From NCBI GenBank assembly GCA_963736505.1, contig CAVTOZ010000001.1:1512399-1576398 (forward strand): a DNA stretch of 64,000 nt. Reading direction: 5' to 3'. The first letter of the stretch is position 1. Every line of letters begins with the position of its first letter. The position numbers and the translations under genes were made by a program. Source of the DNA: Solirubrobacter sp963736505. GTDB lineage: Bacteria > Actinomycetota > Thermoleophilia > Solirubrobacterales > Solirubrobacteraceae. This document shows, one piece after another, positions 16,690 to 24,986 of this stretch. The notes beneath the pieces are model-generated. The model saw only the letters and a program-made list of their open reading frames with translations. It was not told the origin of the DNA and made no database searches.

Positions 16690-17127
16690 TCAGCCGATCT
16701 TCTCCGCCAGCTCGACGATGATCCCCGCCGGGCCCCGCACGTAGCACAGCCAGTAGCTGTTCTCGTAGTTGACCAGCTCGCCGACGAGTTCGCCGCCGTG
16801 CGCTTGCAGACCCGCGAGGGACGCCTGGATGTCGTCGACGACGAACAGGACGTGGCGGATGCCAGGAGCGTTGGCCGGGGCCGGCTCGTCGTCGCCCTCG
16901 TACGCGGGCGAGCGGTACTTGGCGAGCTCGAGCGCGCTGCCGCCATCCGGGGCCCGCAGCATCACGATGTTCGCGCGCACGCCTTCGAGCCCGTTGATGC
17001 GGTCCACCAAGCGGCCCTCGACGGAGGGCTCGCCCTCCACCTCGAGCCCGAGGGCGACGAAGAACGACTTCGCCCCCTCGAGGTCGTCGACGACGATGCC
17101 GACGTGCTCCAGTCGCTGAACGCCCAT
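16690..17127 (-). CDS. VOC-family protein (glyoxalase/dioxygenase superfamily)
   Basis: A 145-residue protein with two beta-alpha-beta-beta-beta modules of the vicinal oxygen chelate fold: RLEHVGIVVDDLEGAKSFFV (module 1, with the His metal ligand) and GIRHVLFVVDDIQASLAGLQ (module 2, with His), ending in GPAGIIVELAEKIG where Glu is a usual metal ligand. AGGAG lies 9 bases before the ATG. The family includes glyoxalase I, fosfomycin-resistance and extradiol enzymes; length and motifs alone do not tell which. It is the first of a run of small accessory enzymes. Confidence 0.88.
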   Translation of the reverse strand: MGVQRLEHVGIVVDDLEGAKSFFVALGLEVEGEPSVEGRLVDRINGLEGVRANIVMLRAPDGGSALELAKYRSPAYEGDDEPAPANAPGIRHVLFVVDDIQASLAGLQAHGGELVGELVNYENSYWLCYVRGPAGIIVELAEKIG

Positions 17128-17241
17128 GAGTGATCTCCTGATGTCGCGGGCCACGCCGCTCGCGGCCCTCACCCGGTGAGCGGAGCCGATCAGCAGTTCT
17201 CGACACCGATGATTTCCGGCGTGCGCCAGAGTCTCTCCCAC

Positions 17242-17811
17242 ATGGCGAATCGAAAGGTAGTTCTCAAGATGGTGTTGTCCCTCGACGGCTTCGCGACGAG
17301 CCTCGACGGGACGCACGACTGGATGTTCGAGTTCTTCGGCGACGACAGCGGCGAGTGGAACCTCCGCGCGCTGGACGAGGCCGGGACCCACGCGATGGGC
17401 CGGCGAAGCTACGAGATCATGGGCCCGCACTGGATGGCCTCGCAGGGCCCGATAGCGACCTCCATGAACGACAAGCCGAAGGCGGTCTTCTCGAACACCT
17501 TGGCGAGCGCGGACTGGGGCCCGGCCGAGGTCTTCGGCGGCGACCTCGCCGCCGCGGTCGCCGAACTGAAGGCTCGCGACGACGACGGCACGATCCTCGT
17601 CCACGGCGGCCCGAACCTCGCCAAGTCGATGGTCAGGCTCGGCCTCGTCGACGAATACCAGCTCACCTGGGTCCCCGTCGCCATCGGCACCGGCCACAGC
17701 CCCTTCGCGGATCTCGACGAGCACCTGAAGCTGGACCTGGTGCGCGAGCAGCGGTTCGCGAGCGGCGCCCACGCGCAGATTCTCGTCCCCAAGCCGCGCG
17801 AGGCTTCCTAG
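17242..17811 (+). CDS. RibD C-terminal-like dihydrofolate reductase family protein
   Basis: A 189-residue NADPH-dependent reductase-fold protein. Seen: KVVLKMVLSLDGFATSLDG (N-terminal strand with SLDGF), GTHAMGRRSYEIMGPHW, KAVFSNTLASADWGPAEVF, then TILVHGGPNLAKSMVRLGLVDEYQL (the GGP-loop that binds NADPH phosphate) and VPVAIGTGHSPF. This matches the YyaP/YwjB group. The ATG at 17242 is chosen since the conserved strand starts at residue 4; an in-frame extension of 22 residues upstream is unlike the family. Divergent from the VOC gene. Substrate unknown. Confidence 0.87.
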   Translation: MANRKVVLKMVLSLDGFATSLDGTHDWMFEFFGDDSGEWNLRALDEAGTHAMGRRSYEIMGPHWMASQGPIATSMNDKPKAVFSNTLASADWGPAEVFGGDLAAAVAELKARDDDGTILVHGGPNLAKSMVRLGLVDEYQLTWVPVAIGTGHSPFADLDEHLKLDLVREQRFASGAHAQILVPKPREAS

Positions 17812-17853
17812 CGCGGCCGAGAGGATTCGAACCGCTGACCTTCGGTCCCTACG
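17811..17853 (-). repeat. Degenerate tRNA 3'-half-like segment
   Basis: The segment shares GAGAGGATTCGAACC, CTGACCTTCGGT with the tRNA-Arg 3' segments at 25621, 46361 and 57788 but differs at several places, including the T-stem (one mismatch) and the anticodon loop. On the minus strand it would be a T-arm and variable loop of a decayed tRNA gene. It lies between two unrelated genes that touch it. It could be an older attachment-site scar; it is too diverged to be sure. Confidence 0.45.
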
Positions 17854-18691
17854 AGAACGCCGCGGCGTGGTCTGTCGCGAACTGCTCGAAGGTCCGCGCC
17901 GGTCGCGCGAGGATCTGTGGCACGTCCTCAGACAGCCACGCCGCGTCGGCTTCTGCGATCAGGCTGACCGCATGAGCGTTCATGGCTGCGATCGGCTCGG
18001 GCACGCCGGCGCTCACCATCGCCTCGGTGTCCTGTTCGACCGTCCGCTCGTTGAAGGTGATCGGTCGGCCGAGGACCTCGGAGAGCACCGTTGCGACGTC
18101 GGCGTAGGAGAGCAGCGCAGGCCCGGTGAGCAGGTGCGTCTTCCCAGCGTGATCGGCGGGGGAGGACGCGATCTTCGCGGCCACGGCGCCGACGTCGCGG
18201 GCATCGATGAGACCCACCTGCCCCGTGCCGGCGCAGGAGCCGAACGCGTTCGTCTGCGCGATCGCAGGAGCGAGCATGAGGAAGTTCTGCATGTAGAAGT
18301 TGTTGCGCAGCGGGCTGTAGCGCAGGCCGGAGGCGATCAACGCCGCTTCGATCTCAGCCTGCCCGCGTTGGCGAGCGATCGGGGAGTCTGCCGACGCCTT
18401 GCTCGTGATCTTCACGACGTGCCCCACGCCTGCGCGGGAGGCGCTGTCGATCACGTTGAGCTCTTGGGCGGGCACGGCGGGGCTGACGAGCACGACGCTC
18501 TCGACGTCGCGCATGGCCGCGTCGATGGTCGCCGCGTCGTCGAGGTCGCCCTCGACGACCTCCACCCCCGCCTGCCTGAGCGAGATCGCCTTGTCCGGGT
18601 TGCGGACCAGCACCCGCACGGGCGCGCCTTGTTGGACGAGCACGCGCGCCGCCTCGGATCCCACCTTCCCCGCTGTGGTGACGAGGATCAT
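17849..18691 (-). CDS. NmrA-family NAD(P)-binding protein
   Basis: A 280-residue atypical SDR/NmrA protein. The N-terminal nucleotide-binding strand is MILVTTAGKVGSEAARVLVQ (glycine motif TTAGKVGS in place of GATG), followed by VRVLVRNPDKA, EVVEGDLDDAATIDAAM and VESVVLVSPAV. The C-terminal part (LLTGPALLSYADVATVLSEV) fits NmrA. Such proteins act as quinone reductases or redox sensors. ATGA overlap couples it to the SnoaL-like gene upstream. Substrate unknown. Confidence 0.87.
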   Translation of the reverse strand: MILVTTAGKVGSEAARVLVQQGAPVRVLVRNPDKAISLRQAGVEVVEGDLDDAATIDAAMRDVESVVLVSPAVPAQELNVIDSASRAGVGHVVKITSKASADSPIARQRGQAEIEAALIASGLRYSPLRNNFYMQNFLMLAPAIAQTNAFGSCAGTGQVGLIDARDVGAVAAKIASSPADHAGKTHLLTGPALLSYADVATVLSEVLGRPITFNERTVEQDTEAMVSAGVPEPIAAMNAHAVSLIAEADAAWLSEDVPQILARPARTFEQFATDHAAAFS

Positions 18692-19095
18692 CCAAGCCCG
18701 ATCTGCTGAGCCATCAGCGCGGAGTCCCAGAAGACGTACTCCTCCGCGAGGAGGTCGCCTTCCCACCTCGCGGTGGTCGCGAAGTCCAGCTCGAAGGACT
18801 TGCCCGTGCCAGCGATCACGTTGCCGTCGGGCAGGACCATCTCGCCGCTGAACGTCCCGGTGGCCTTCGTGACCACCGTCATCCAGTCGCCCTGACCGAA
18901 CTGGACGGGGTAGGGATCGTTCTCGACGTGAACGTCGGGAAACGCCCGAAACATCGTGTCCATCGCGGCCGCGTGCGCAGCCCGGCCGTGGATCGGCTCG
19001 GCGCTGCCCGTGAGGTGCGCGACGATGCCGGGATGGTGCACGGCATCCATCGCCGCCCGGTCGCGACGGTTGAACGCGTCATCGCCTTGCTTCAT
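18688..19095 (-). CDS. SnoaL-like/ester-cyclase family protein, 5' end possibly frameshifted
   Basis: An NTF2-fold protein: KQGDDAFNRRDRAAMDAVHH, AHLTGSAEPIHGRAAHAAAM, MFRAFPDVHVENDPYPVQFG, then DWMTVVTKATGTFSGEM and a C-terminal strand. SnoaL-like proteins include polyketide cyclases and small hydrolases. The likely original start is an ATG at 19145 with AAAGGA eight bases upstream (METK...), but that frame meets this one only if one base is added near 19133; the in-frame residues THTDERVAHVLALMKQ look like the lost N-terminus. The entry therefore starts at the first in-frame ATG. It is coupled to the NmrA gene by ATGA. Confidence 0.72.
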   Translation of the reverse strand: MKQGDDAFNRRDRAAMDAVHHPGIVAHLTGSAEPIHGRAAHAAAMDTMFRAFPDVHVENDPYPVQFGQGDWMTVVTKATGTFSGEMVLPDGNVIAGTGKSFELDFATTARWEGDLLAEEYVFWDSALMAQQIGLG

Positions 19096-19205
19096 GAGCG
19101 CAAGGACATGCGCGACGCGCTCGTCCGTGTGGGTTTGGTCTCCATCAGGGTTCCTTTCTCGCAGGCTGACCGTCCTCGATGTCGAGCTGGACGGTCGATC
19201 GCTCG

Positions 19206-19630
19206 TCAGCGCTGTGGCGCGATCTTCGACCACGCCGATCCGGTCGAGGCCGACCAGTAGTTGTTGTTCATGCGTGTCAGCACGTCTTCGCTCGGCAACT
19301 CGAGGTCGTCGGGCGGAAGCTCGCGGCGCTCTGCCGGAACGGCGAGGCCGACGATGATCTGCTCGACACCACCAATCGAGTCGCCGGGCCGGGCCGTGAC
19401 GTCACGGCCGTCAACCTGCATCTCCATCGACCCCTCCACGGGCCGATGCCGCCACGCATCCACTGCTCCATGACCGTGTACGAGCCACCGGTCTGGTGGA
19501 CGTCGGCAAGGATCACCTAGAGCGTCCCGTAGAACCAGAATGCCGCCGCGGCCTCGCGGCTGGCGACAAACGCGCCGCGGCCGCCCGGCTTAGACGCCGG
19601 CGCTGCCGCCTCGTTGAAGTGTTCGGCCAA
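19206..19630 (-). pseudogene. Cupin-domain protein remnant with in-frame amber codon and internal loss
   Basis: A gene starting at TTG (19630) eight bases after GGAGGAG encodes LAEHFNEAAAPASKPGG and REAAAAFWFYGTL, then TAG at 19517-19519, then in the same frame VILADVHQTGGSYTVMEQWM. In intact relatives as I recall them a Trp (TGG) occupies the TAG position. Further on, the frame changes and the His-containing metal-binding strands between GGIGP and MEMQVDGRDVTARPGDS are missing. Both lesions make a working cupin unlikely. The divergent TetR gene may once have controlled it. Confidence 0.65.
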
Positions 19631-19726
19631 GGGATCTCCTCCGGAGATAAATGTGGACTCGAAACTAAACTTAGGGTGCACTGTATCATTGGGGTCGACA
19701 GTACCCACGACTACGATTGGCGCCCC

Positions 19727-20356
19727 ATGTCCAGCCCAGGACTTCGAGACCTCAAGAAGGCGCGCACGCGTCAGCTGATCGCCGAGGTCGCGGCTCGGCT
19801 GTTCGCCCAACGCGGCTATGAGCACGTCGCGGTCAGCGACGTCGCCCGCGAAGCCGAGGTCTCCGAACAGACGGTCTACAACTACTTTCGGACCAAGGAG
19901 CAACTGGTCATCGACCGTGACCAGCAGGTCCAGGACCAGCTGAGCGAGCTCATACGAGCTCGCGCGCCTGGCGTCAGCGCAGCCGCCGCGATCCGCGATC
20001 TCGTACTCGCCTCCGTCGACGGGATACCCAACATCCCGCCCGACAGTTGGCGTGGCGAGCTGGGCCACCTGGCCTTCATCAGCCCCGCCATCCACCGGCT
20101 CTCATTGGAAATGACCGACCGCCAAGCGGACGTCATCGCGGCCGCGATCAGCGACACGACGCCAGTCTCAAAGGAGGTGGCGAAGCTCCAAGGGATCGCC
20201 CTCGCCAGCGTGTTCCAGATCATCTTCGGCCATGCCGGCCGCGACACCCACGCAGGGCGCTCCCAGACTGAGATAGCCGACGAGCTCCGACCGATCGTCG
20301 AGACCGTTCTCCACGAACTCGACCGCTGGCTGAGCCTCTCCGAGACAACCAGATAA
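19727..20356 (+). CDS. TetR/AcrR-family transcriptional regulator
   Basis: A 209-residue repressor. The N-terminal DNA-binding domain is LKKARTRQLIAEVAARLFAQRGYEHVAVSDVAREAEVSEQTVYNYFRTKEQLV (cited here by its key parts: helix 1 with RLFAQRGYEHV, recognition helix VSEQTVYNYF). The ligand domain is all-helical and not assignable. The start ATG is 10-12 codons before helix 1. The AT-rich stretch between it and the cupin remnant (19640-19726) probably holds its operator. It likely regulated the decayed cupin/SnoaL/NmrA genes opposite to it. Confidence 0.88.
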   Translation: MSSPGLRDLKKARTRQLIAEVAARLFAQRGYEHVAVSDVAREAEVSEQTVYNYFRTKEQLVIDRDQQVQDQLSELIRARAPGVSAAAAIRDLVLASVDGIPNIPPDSWRGELGHLAFISPAIHRLSLEMTDRQADVIAAAISDTTPVSKEVAKLQGIALASVFQIIFGHAGRDTHAGRSQTEIADELRPIVETVLHELDRWLSLSETTR

Positions 20357-20472
20357 GCCAGCCGGGGGAGCAGGTGCTCTATCCGAAGCTTCCCGCGCCC
20401 GAGCGTCCAGCGATGAACGCGCCGGCGCCTGGCTTCGGCTGAACGACCCATCGCCGACCTCGAGGAGGGCTA

Positions 20473-20690
20473 CTACTTCACAGCCGCCTGAACAGGTCGA
20501 AGGGCGCGGTCGACGAGCCGCACGGCGTCATCGACGAGCGGGTCCAGCGCGATGAACTCCGGAGCCAGTTGCAGCTGCAGCGCGATGCCGCGCAGCTGCC
20601 CGACGATCACCGCAGCCGTCGCCGCAGGATCGAGGTCCGCGCGAACCGACTGATCGCGCAGCGGCGTGCCGGCCGCCGGCTCGAGCCGCG
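20473..20690 (-). pseudogene. C-terminal fragment of a TetR-family regulator
   Basis: The minus strand codes LRDQSVRADLDPAATAAVIV, GQLRGIALQLQLAPEFIAL and DDAVRLVDRALRPVQAAV before a TAG stop, which is the typical end of a TetR ligand domain. No HTH or start is found upstream, so only the C-terminal third survives. The rest of the 20357-20827 interval shows no gene. It is another sign of rearrangement between the TetR gene and the F420/NADP-like oxidoreductase. Confidence 0.6.
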
Positions 20691-20827
20691 GCGTCGTTGC
20701 GCGGGAGCGGGCTCAGATCGATGACGCGCCGACTCCGCTTCGCGTATGACGCCGGAGAGGCCGGTGCGACGGCGTCTGGTCGCGCGGGAGCATTCGTATG
20801 CGGGCCTGGATGAGCTCGGGACGAACC

Positions 20828-21382
20828 TTAGAAGTTCTGAGGGGATGCGAACCGGTGGTAGACGAGCCCTTCGCCGCGGTCCTTGACGATTCCCATGAGC
20901 ATCACGGCGAACGCCTCCTGTATGGACGCAAGCTCGAGCGGACCGCCGTGCAACGGCTCCATGCCGATGTCACGCGTCAGCGTCTCGACAGCCGCGCGCG
21001 CTTCCTCGTCGCCAACCCAGATGTTGCCTGGCTTCGGGGAGGTTTCGGCGGCCTGCTCCAGCAGTGCCCCGAAGTTCAGGTTGAAGACCTTTGCTGTCGG
21101 ACCGCCTGTCTGGGCTTTTATGTACTCGGCGATCGACGGGTAGCCGGCGGGTGGTGCCGCAGCCATTCGGTTGGTGGCGTCGAGCACGATCTTGCCGCCC
21201 AGGCCGGTGACGCGTGTGAGAGCGTCGGGCACGGCTTCGAACAGCACGGCCATCAGGACGACGTCAGCGTCGCTGACGTCCCCGCCGTCACGCCCGAACA
21301 TGGTCACTTCGTGCCCGGCTTTCGTCCACAGCCGCGCGAGCGTCCCGCCGATATTGCCACGGCCAAGTGTCGTGATCTTCAT
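20828..21382 (-). CDS. NADPH-dependent F420 reductase-like NAD(P)-binding protein
   Basis: A 184-residue Rossmann protein: MKITTLGRGNIGGTLARLWTKAGH contains the GxGxxG nucleotide motif (GRGNIGG), followed by VVLMAVLFEAVPDAL and GKIVLDATN. The C-terminus (AKVFNLNFGALLEQ, then IQEAFAVMLMGIVKDRG) is like the dimerisation part of F420H2:NADP oxidoreductases and related NAD(P)-binding proteins. AAGGAG precedes the ATG. True F420 binding is not provable from sequence. It is followed by an SDR gene on the same strand with a 130-bp gap. Confidence 0.82.
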   Translation of the reverse strand: MKITTLGRGNIGGTLARLWTKAGHEVTMFGRDGGDVSDADVVLMAVLFEAVPDALTRVTGLGGKIVLDATNRMAAAPPAGYPSIAEYIKAQTGGPTAKVFNLNFGALLEQAAETSPKPGNIWVGDEEARAAVETLTRDIGMEPLHGGPLELASIQEAFAVMLMGIVKDRGEGLVYHRFASPQNF

Positions 21383-21515
21383 TGTGGTCCTCTCCTTCTG
21401 AAATTGGTTGATCGTTGCTCTCGTGCACAGGGCCGTCGTGGTCCTCGGGGGCGAGCGGCAACGACGCCTTATTGAGAGGCCAGATGCGGCTGGCTCCGGG
21501 GGTCGGCGGTACTCA

Positions 21516-22250
21516 TCAGATCACCGTGGTGCCGCCGTCGACGACCAACTCCTGGCCGTTGACGTAGCTCGAGTCGTCGGAGGCGAGGAACAACGCGACG
21601 GATGCGATCTCCGCAGGGCGGCCCATCTCCCCCCGCGGGATCACGGATTCGAACTGCGCCTTGATCTCGTCGGTCATCACTGCCTCCATCATCGGCGTTT
21701 CGACCTGGCCGGGGGTCAGCACGTTCACCCGGATCTTCCGGTGTCTCAGCTCGGCCACCCACGCCCGCGCGTAGACGGCCAGCACGGCCTTGCTCGCCGC
21801 GTACACACCCCAGCCGGGGTAGCCCCTGAGCGAAGCGTTTGACCCGGTCATGAAGATCGAGCCTCCGTCCTTGATGAGCGGCAGCGCCTTCTGGACCGTG
21901 AACAGCGTGCCGCGCGCGTTCAGCGAGAAGGCGGCATCGAAGTGCTCCTCGGTGATCTCGCCGAGGGGGCGTGCATGGCCCACCCCGGCACTTGCCCACA
22001 ACACGTCAACTAGGCCCTGTTCCTCCTTGACGGTCTCGAACAAACGGTCCAGATCGTCGAGGTCGGCCGCATCGCCCTGCACGCCGGTCACGTTCCGGCC
22101 GATCAGCTTGACGGCTTCGTCCAGCGCGTCCTTGTGTCGGCCCGAGATGAAGACGTGAGCTCCTTCATCCACAAACAACTTGGCACCGGCCAGCGCCATG
22201 CCGCTTGTCGCGCCTGTGATCACCGCGACCTTGCCATCGAGCTTTCCCAT
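21516..22250 (-). CDS. SDR-family oxidoreductase
   Basis: A 244-residue classical SDR: TGATSGMALAGAKLF (TGxxxGxx motif), VDVLWASAGVGHARP (NNAG position changed to ASAG), IFMTGSNAS with the catalytic Ser, and the YxxxK motif in VYAASKAVLA. The C-terminus has NGQELVVDGGT. All catalytic residues are present. The gene is divergent from a TetR regulator with a 110-bp intergenic region carrying a direct repeat, so it is probably the regulated target. Substrate unknown. Confidence 0.9.
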   Translation of the reverse strand: MGKLDGKVAVITGATSGMALAGAKLFVDEGAHVFISGRHKDALDEAVKLIGRNVTGVQGDAADLDDLDRLFETVKEEQGLVDVLWASAGVGHARPLGEITEEHFDAAFSLNARGTLFTVQKALPLIKDGGSIFMTGSNASLRGYPGWGVYAASKAVLAVYARAWVAELRHRKIRVNVLTPGQVETPMMEAVMTDEIKAQFESVIPRGEMGRPAEIASVALFLASDDSSYVNGQELVVDGGTTVI

Positions 22251-22283
22251 GACTTACTCCGTCCAGTTGGCTTCGCGTCGATG

Positions 22284-22353
22284 CTATGTACACCGATCTG
22301 AGTGCCTACCGTAGCAGGCTATGCACACCGGTCGGTACCAGGTGGGGTATACT
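22284..22353 (+). promoter_or_regulatory. Divergent promoter region with direct repeat and TATACT box
   Basis: CTATGTACACCG (22284) and CTATGCACACCG (22319) form an 11-of-12 direct repeat 35 bp apart, and TATACT (22348-22353) lies just before the TetR start. A transcript from this -10 box would begin at about 22360, at the ATG itself, so the mRNA is probably leaderless. The repeat probably binds the TetR protein and may also act on the SDR gene. Binding is inferred. Confidence 0.5.
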
Positions 22354-22360
22354 GATGCGT

Positions 22361-23008
22361 ATGACGGAGTTGGAGAAGGGGCCGCTAGGCCTGCGCCGCG
22401 GCAGGGGCGCACGAGAGCGCATCCTCAGCGCTTCACAGCAGCTGTTCCGCGATCAGGGCATCAACGGCACCGGCATGGACCAGCTCTGCGCGGTGGCCAA
22501 GGTGTCCAAGCGCACGCTCTACCAGCACTTCGCCGGCAAGGACGAGCTGATCGCCGAGCACCTCCGCCGATTCGATCCCGACGTCCTACCCGAGATCTTC
22601 GACCGCGCCGATCTCGCACCCCGCGACCGACTCCTCGCGGTCTTCGACATCCACTCGCCCTTGTGCCCGTTCATCGCAGCGGCCGTGGAGATCCAGGACC
22701 CGGGCCACCCGGCACGCGTGCTCGCCCGCGACTACAAGCGGGCCTTTGCGGCGCGGCTCACCGAAGCCGCCCGCGAGGCCGGCGCCGCCGACCCCGAGCG
22801 ACTCGGCGAGCAGCTGGCGCTGCTCCTGGATGGCGCATCGGCCCGCAGCCGAGTCCTCGACGCCGACACCTTCGCCACCGCCGCCGCCATCGCAGCCGTC
22901 CTCGTTGACAACGCCATCCCCACGGCGGCGGCGCCTCCCGGCGCAGGCCGGGACCTGCCCGCCGGGACGACGCAGCGCGCGAGATCCGCCGAGCTCAGCC
23001 GAGGCTGA
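22361..23008 (+). CDS. TetR/AcrR-family transcriptional regulator
   Basis: A 215-residue regulator with a canonical HTH (ILSASQQLFRDQGINGTGMDQL, KVSKRTLYQHFAGKDELI) and a helical ligand domain (SPLCPFIAAAVEIQDPGHPA near residue 108). A 57-residue-longer frame upstream is unlikely because a TATACT box lies 7 bases before the ATG at 22361; an ATG two codons earlier is the only close alternative. It is divergent from the SDR gene and convergent with the FAD reductase gene (stop codons 3 bases apart). Ligand unknown. Confidence 0.88.
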   Translation: MTELEKGPLGLRRGRGARERILSASQQLFRDQGINGTGMDQLCAVAKVSKRTLYQHFAGKDELIAEHLRRFDPDVLPEIFDRADLAPRDRLLAVFDIHSPLCPFIAAAVEIQDPGHPARVLARDYKRAFAARLTEAAREAGAADPERLGEQLALLLDGASARSRVLDADTFATAAAIAAVLVDNAIPTAAAPPGAGRDLPAGTTQRARSAELSRG

Positions 23009-23010
23009 CG

Positions 23011-24723
23011 CTACTTGCCGATCGCCTGATGGACCGAGCGGATCGCGCTCGAACCTTCACCCACGGCAGCCGCGATCCGCTTCATCGAGCCGTGACGCAC
23101 ATCGCCGGCGGCGAAGAGTCCTGGGATGCTGGTCTCGAACGCCAGAGGCTGACGGCCGAGTAGCCCGAACGAGTCGCGCGGTTGCGTCTCCGGTAGGTCG
23201 GTGTCGGTGAGGATGAAGCCGCTTCGGTCAAGCAGGACGCCCTCGAGCCAAGACGTCGCGGGCACGGCGCCGATGAAGCAGAAGAGTCCCGCGCAGGGCA
23301 CGCGCTCGCGCGTGCCTCCGATCTTGTTCGCGAGCACGATCGAGTCCAGATGCTCGCCACCGTCGACGCCGACGACTTCGGTGCCTAGGTGCAACTCGAT
23401 ACGACTGTCGGCGAGGATGCGGGTCGCGAGGTAGCTCGACATCTCGATTCCCAGATCGTCGGCGCGCACGACGAGCCGGACCCGCGACCCGCGACCCGCG
23501 AGAAACAGGGCCGCCTGCCCGGCGGAGTTGGCCCCGCCGATCACGGCCACCGGAGGGCCGTGAATCCCGTACGCACGGGCTTCAAGCTCGGTCGCCGCGT
23601 AGTAGATGCCGTTGCCCTCGAAGTCCGCCCACCGCTCGAGGCTCAGTTTCCGGTAGCGGGCGCCGCTCGCGACCACGATCGAGCGGGCCGAGACCTCGCT
23701 CCCGTCCGACAGGGTCACCACAAGGTCATCCGCCATCCGCAGTGACGTGACCTCGAACGGGGTCTTTATCTCGGCCCCGAACTTTTGGGCCTGTACCAGC
23801 GCCTTGGCCGTAAGTTCCGCGCCGGCGAGGCCGGACGGAAAGCCCAGGTAGTTCTCGATACGTGCGCTCGCGCCGGCCTGCCCGCCTGCGGCAACCCCTT
23901 CCAGCACCAGCGTGTCCAGGCCTTCAGAGGCGCCGTAGACGGCAGTCGCCAGTCCGGCGGGTCCACCACCGACGACAACAAGGTCATAGACCTTCCCTGG
24001 TACCGAGCGATACGCCAGCCCGAGCTGGTCCGCCAGCACACTCGGGATCGCATTGCGGAGGATCGCGGTCGGGGTGAACACGACCGGGAGCTCTGTCACG
24101 TCGAGCCCGAAGGACTTCAGGATCCGGTACCCGTCGTCGGTTTCGACGTCGAGCCAGACGTGCGGCACGCTTAGGCGCGTGGCCCAGTTGCGGAGCTCCA
24201 GCGTCTCGGCCGACAGCGCACCGCCGACGATCTGGACACTGCGCGCCGCTTCACCGCTGCGCAGGAACTCGCGCCTCGCCATAAACGCCTTCAGGATGAT
24301 GTCCGACAGCTCCGGCGACTCGGACATAAGCTGCCGGAAGACCGGACGCGGCATCCGTTGGATCACGCCGCCGGCGGGCATACGCGCCGAAAACATCGCC
24401 GCCTGCCCAGTCAGCATGTCCAACTCGCCCAGGAACGAGCCCGGACCGAAGATCGCCATGACCTGCTCCGGCAGCCCGAACGCCGCGAGCCTCACGACTT
24501 CCACATCGCCGGCCTCGACCAGCATGAAGTCAAAGTCGACATCCCCGGCGTCGCCCAGAGACGCGCCCGGATCGACGACCGTCTCCGTGGAACGCTCGCG
24601 GATGACGTCGAGCTGCGACGCGGTGAGGACCGGATATCCGCCCGGGATTTCCGGCGTGGCCACGGCCGCTGTCTCGGCGTTCGCTCGCTCCACACTCACG
24701 TGGGGTTCTCTCTCATTGCTCAT
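23011..24723 (-). CDS. FAD-dependent oxidoreductase with N-terminal cyclic-nucleotide-binding domain
   Basis: A 570-residue fusion. Residues about 30-150 form a cNMP-binding-like beta barrel (FGPGSFLGELDMLTGQAAMFSAR, the phosphate-binding-cassette region). A short thioredoxin-like segment follows (GRDVE-like: LRNWATRLSVPHVWLDVETDD). Residues about 250-570 are the thioredoxin-reductase FAD/NADPH module: VVVGGGPAGLATAVYGASEGLDTLVLE, IENYLGFPSGLAGAEL, VAVIGGANSAGQAALFL, and GLFAAGDVRHGSMKRIA. The redox CxxC of thioredoxin reductase is replaced: YYAATELEA sits where YYCATC would be, so disulfide chemistry is unlikely here. Role unknown; several actinobacterial fusions look like this. Confidence 0.87.
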   Translation of the reverse strand: MSNEREPHVSVERANAETAAVATPEIPGGYPVLTASQLDVIRERSTETVVDPGASLGDAGDVDFDFMLVEAGDVEVVRLAAFGLPEQVMAIFGPGSFLGELDMLTGQAAMFSARMPAGGVIQRMPRPVFRQLMSESPELSDIILKAFMARREFLRSGEAARSVQIVGGALSAETLELRNWATRLSVPHVWLDVETDDGYRILKSFGLDVTELPVVFTPTAILRNAIPSVLADQLGLAYRSVPGKVYDLVVVGGGPAGLATAVYGASEGLDTLVLEGVAAGGQAGASARIENYLGFPSGLAGAELTAKALVQAQKFGAEIKTPFEVTSLRMADDLVVTLSDGSEVSARSIVVASGARYRKLSLERWADFEGNGIYYAATELEARAYGIHGPPVAVIGGANSAGQAALFLAGRGSRVRLVVRADDLGIEMSSYLATRILADSRIELHLGTEVVGVDGGEHLDSIVLANKIGGTRERVPCAGLFCFIGAVPATSWLEGVLLDRSGFILTDTDLPETQPRDSFGLLGRQPLAFETSIPGLFAAGDVRHGSMKRIAAAVGEGSSAIRSVHQAIGK

Positions 24724-24792
24724 ACCCCCACCTCTCCTCTTTCGGTCCCCTCAGGTTCCAGCCCGGTGACGCTGGGGTTGAAGGGGTTGGTG

Positions 24793-24969
24793 ATGGAGCT
24801 GCTCACCTCTCGCGAGGTCGCCGAGCTGCTGCGGATGAAGCGCACCACGATCGAGGACTACGCGCGGCGCGGGATCCTGCCATCCCTCAAGCTCGGTCGG
24901 CATCGGCGGTTCGTGCGCTCGGACGTCGAGGCGGCGCTGATGAAGCTGCGCGACGCGTCGCGCCGGTAG
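24793..24969 (+). CDS. Excisionase-like MerR-type HTH protein
   Basis: A 58-residue DNA-binding domain: LLTSREVAELLRMKRTTIEDYARRG and LPSLKLGRHRRFVRSDVEAAL, the winged-helix excisionase/DNA-binding-protein fold (the LGRHRRF-like wing follows the recognition helix). GAAGG precedes the start. Such proteins act as recombination directionality factors or small regulators. It stands alone, about 650 bp from the tRNA-Arg 3' segment at 25621, so it may be a surviving xis of a lost element. Confidence 0.75.
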   Translation: MELLTSREVAELLRMKRTTIEDYARRGILPSLKLGRHRRFVRSDVEAALMKLRDASRR

Positions 24970-24986
24970 GCCCAGTCCAGGCGGCG

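Noticed and set aside
17821..17855. Intact tRNA gene on the minus strand
   Set aside because: No acceptor or D-arm partner is present and the T-stem has a mismatch; only a fragment is plausible.
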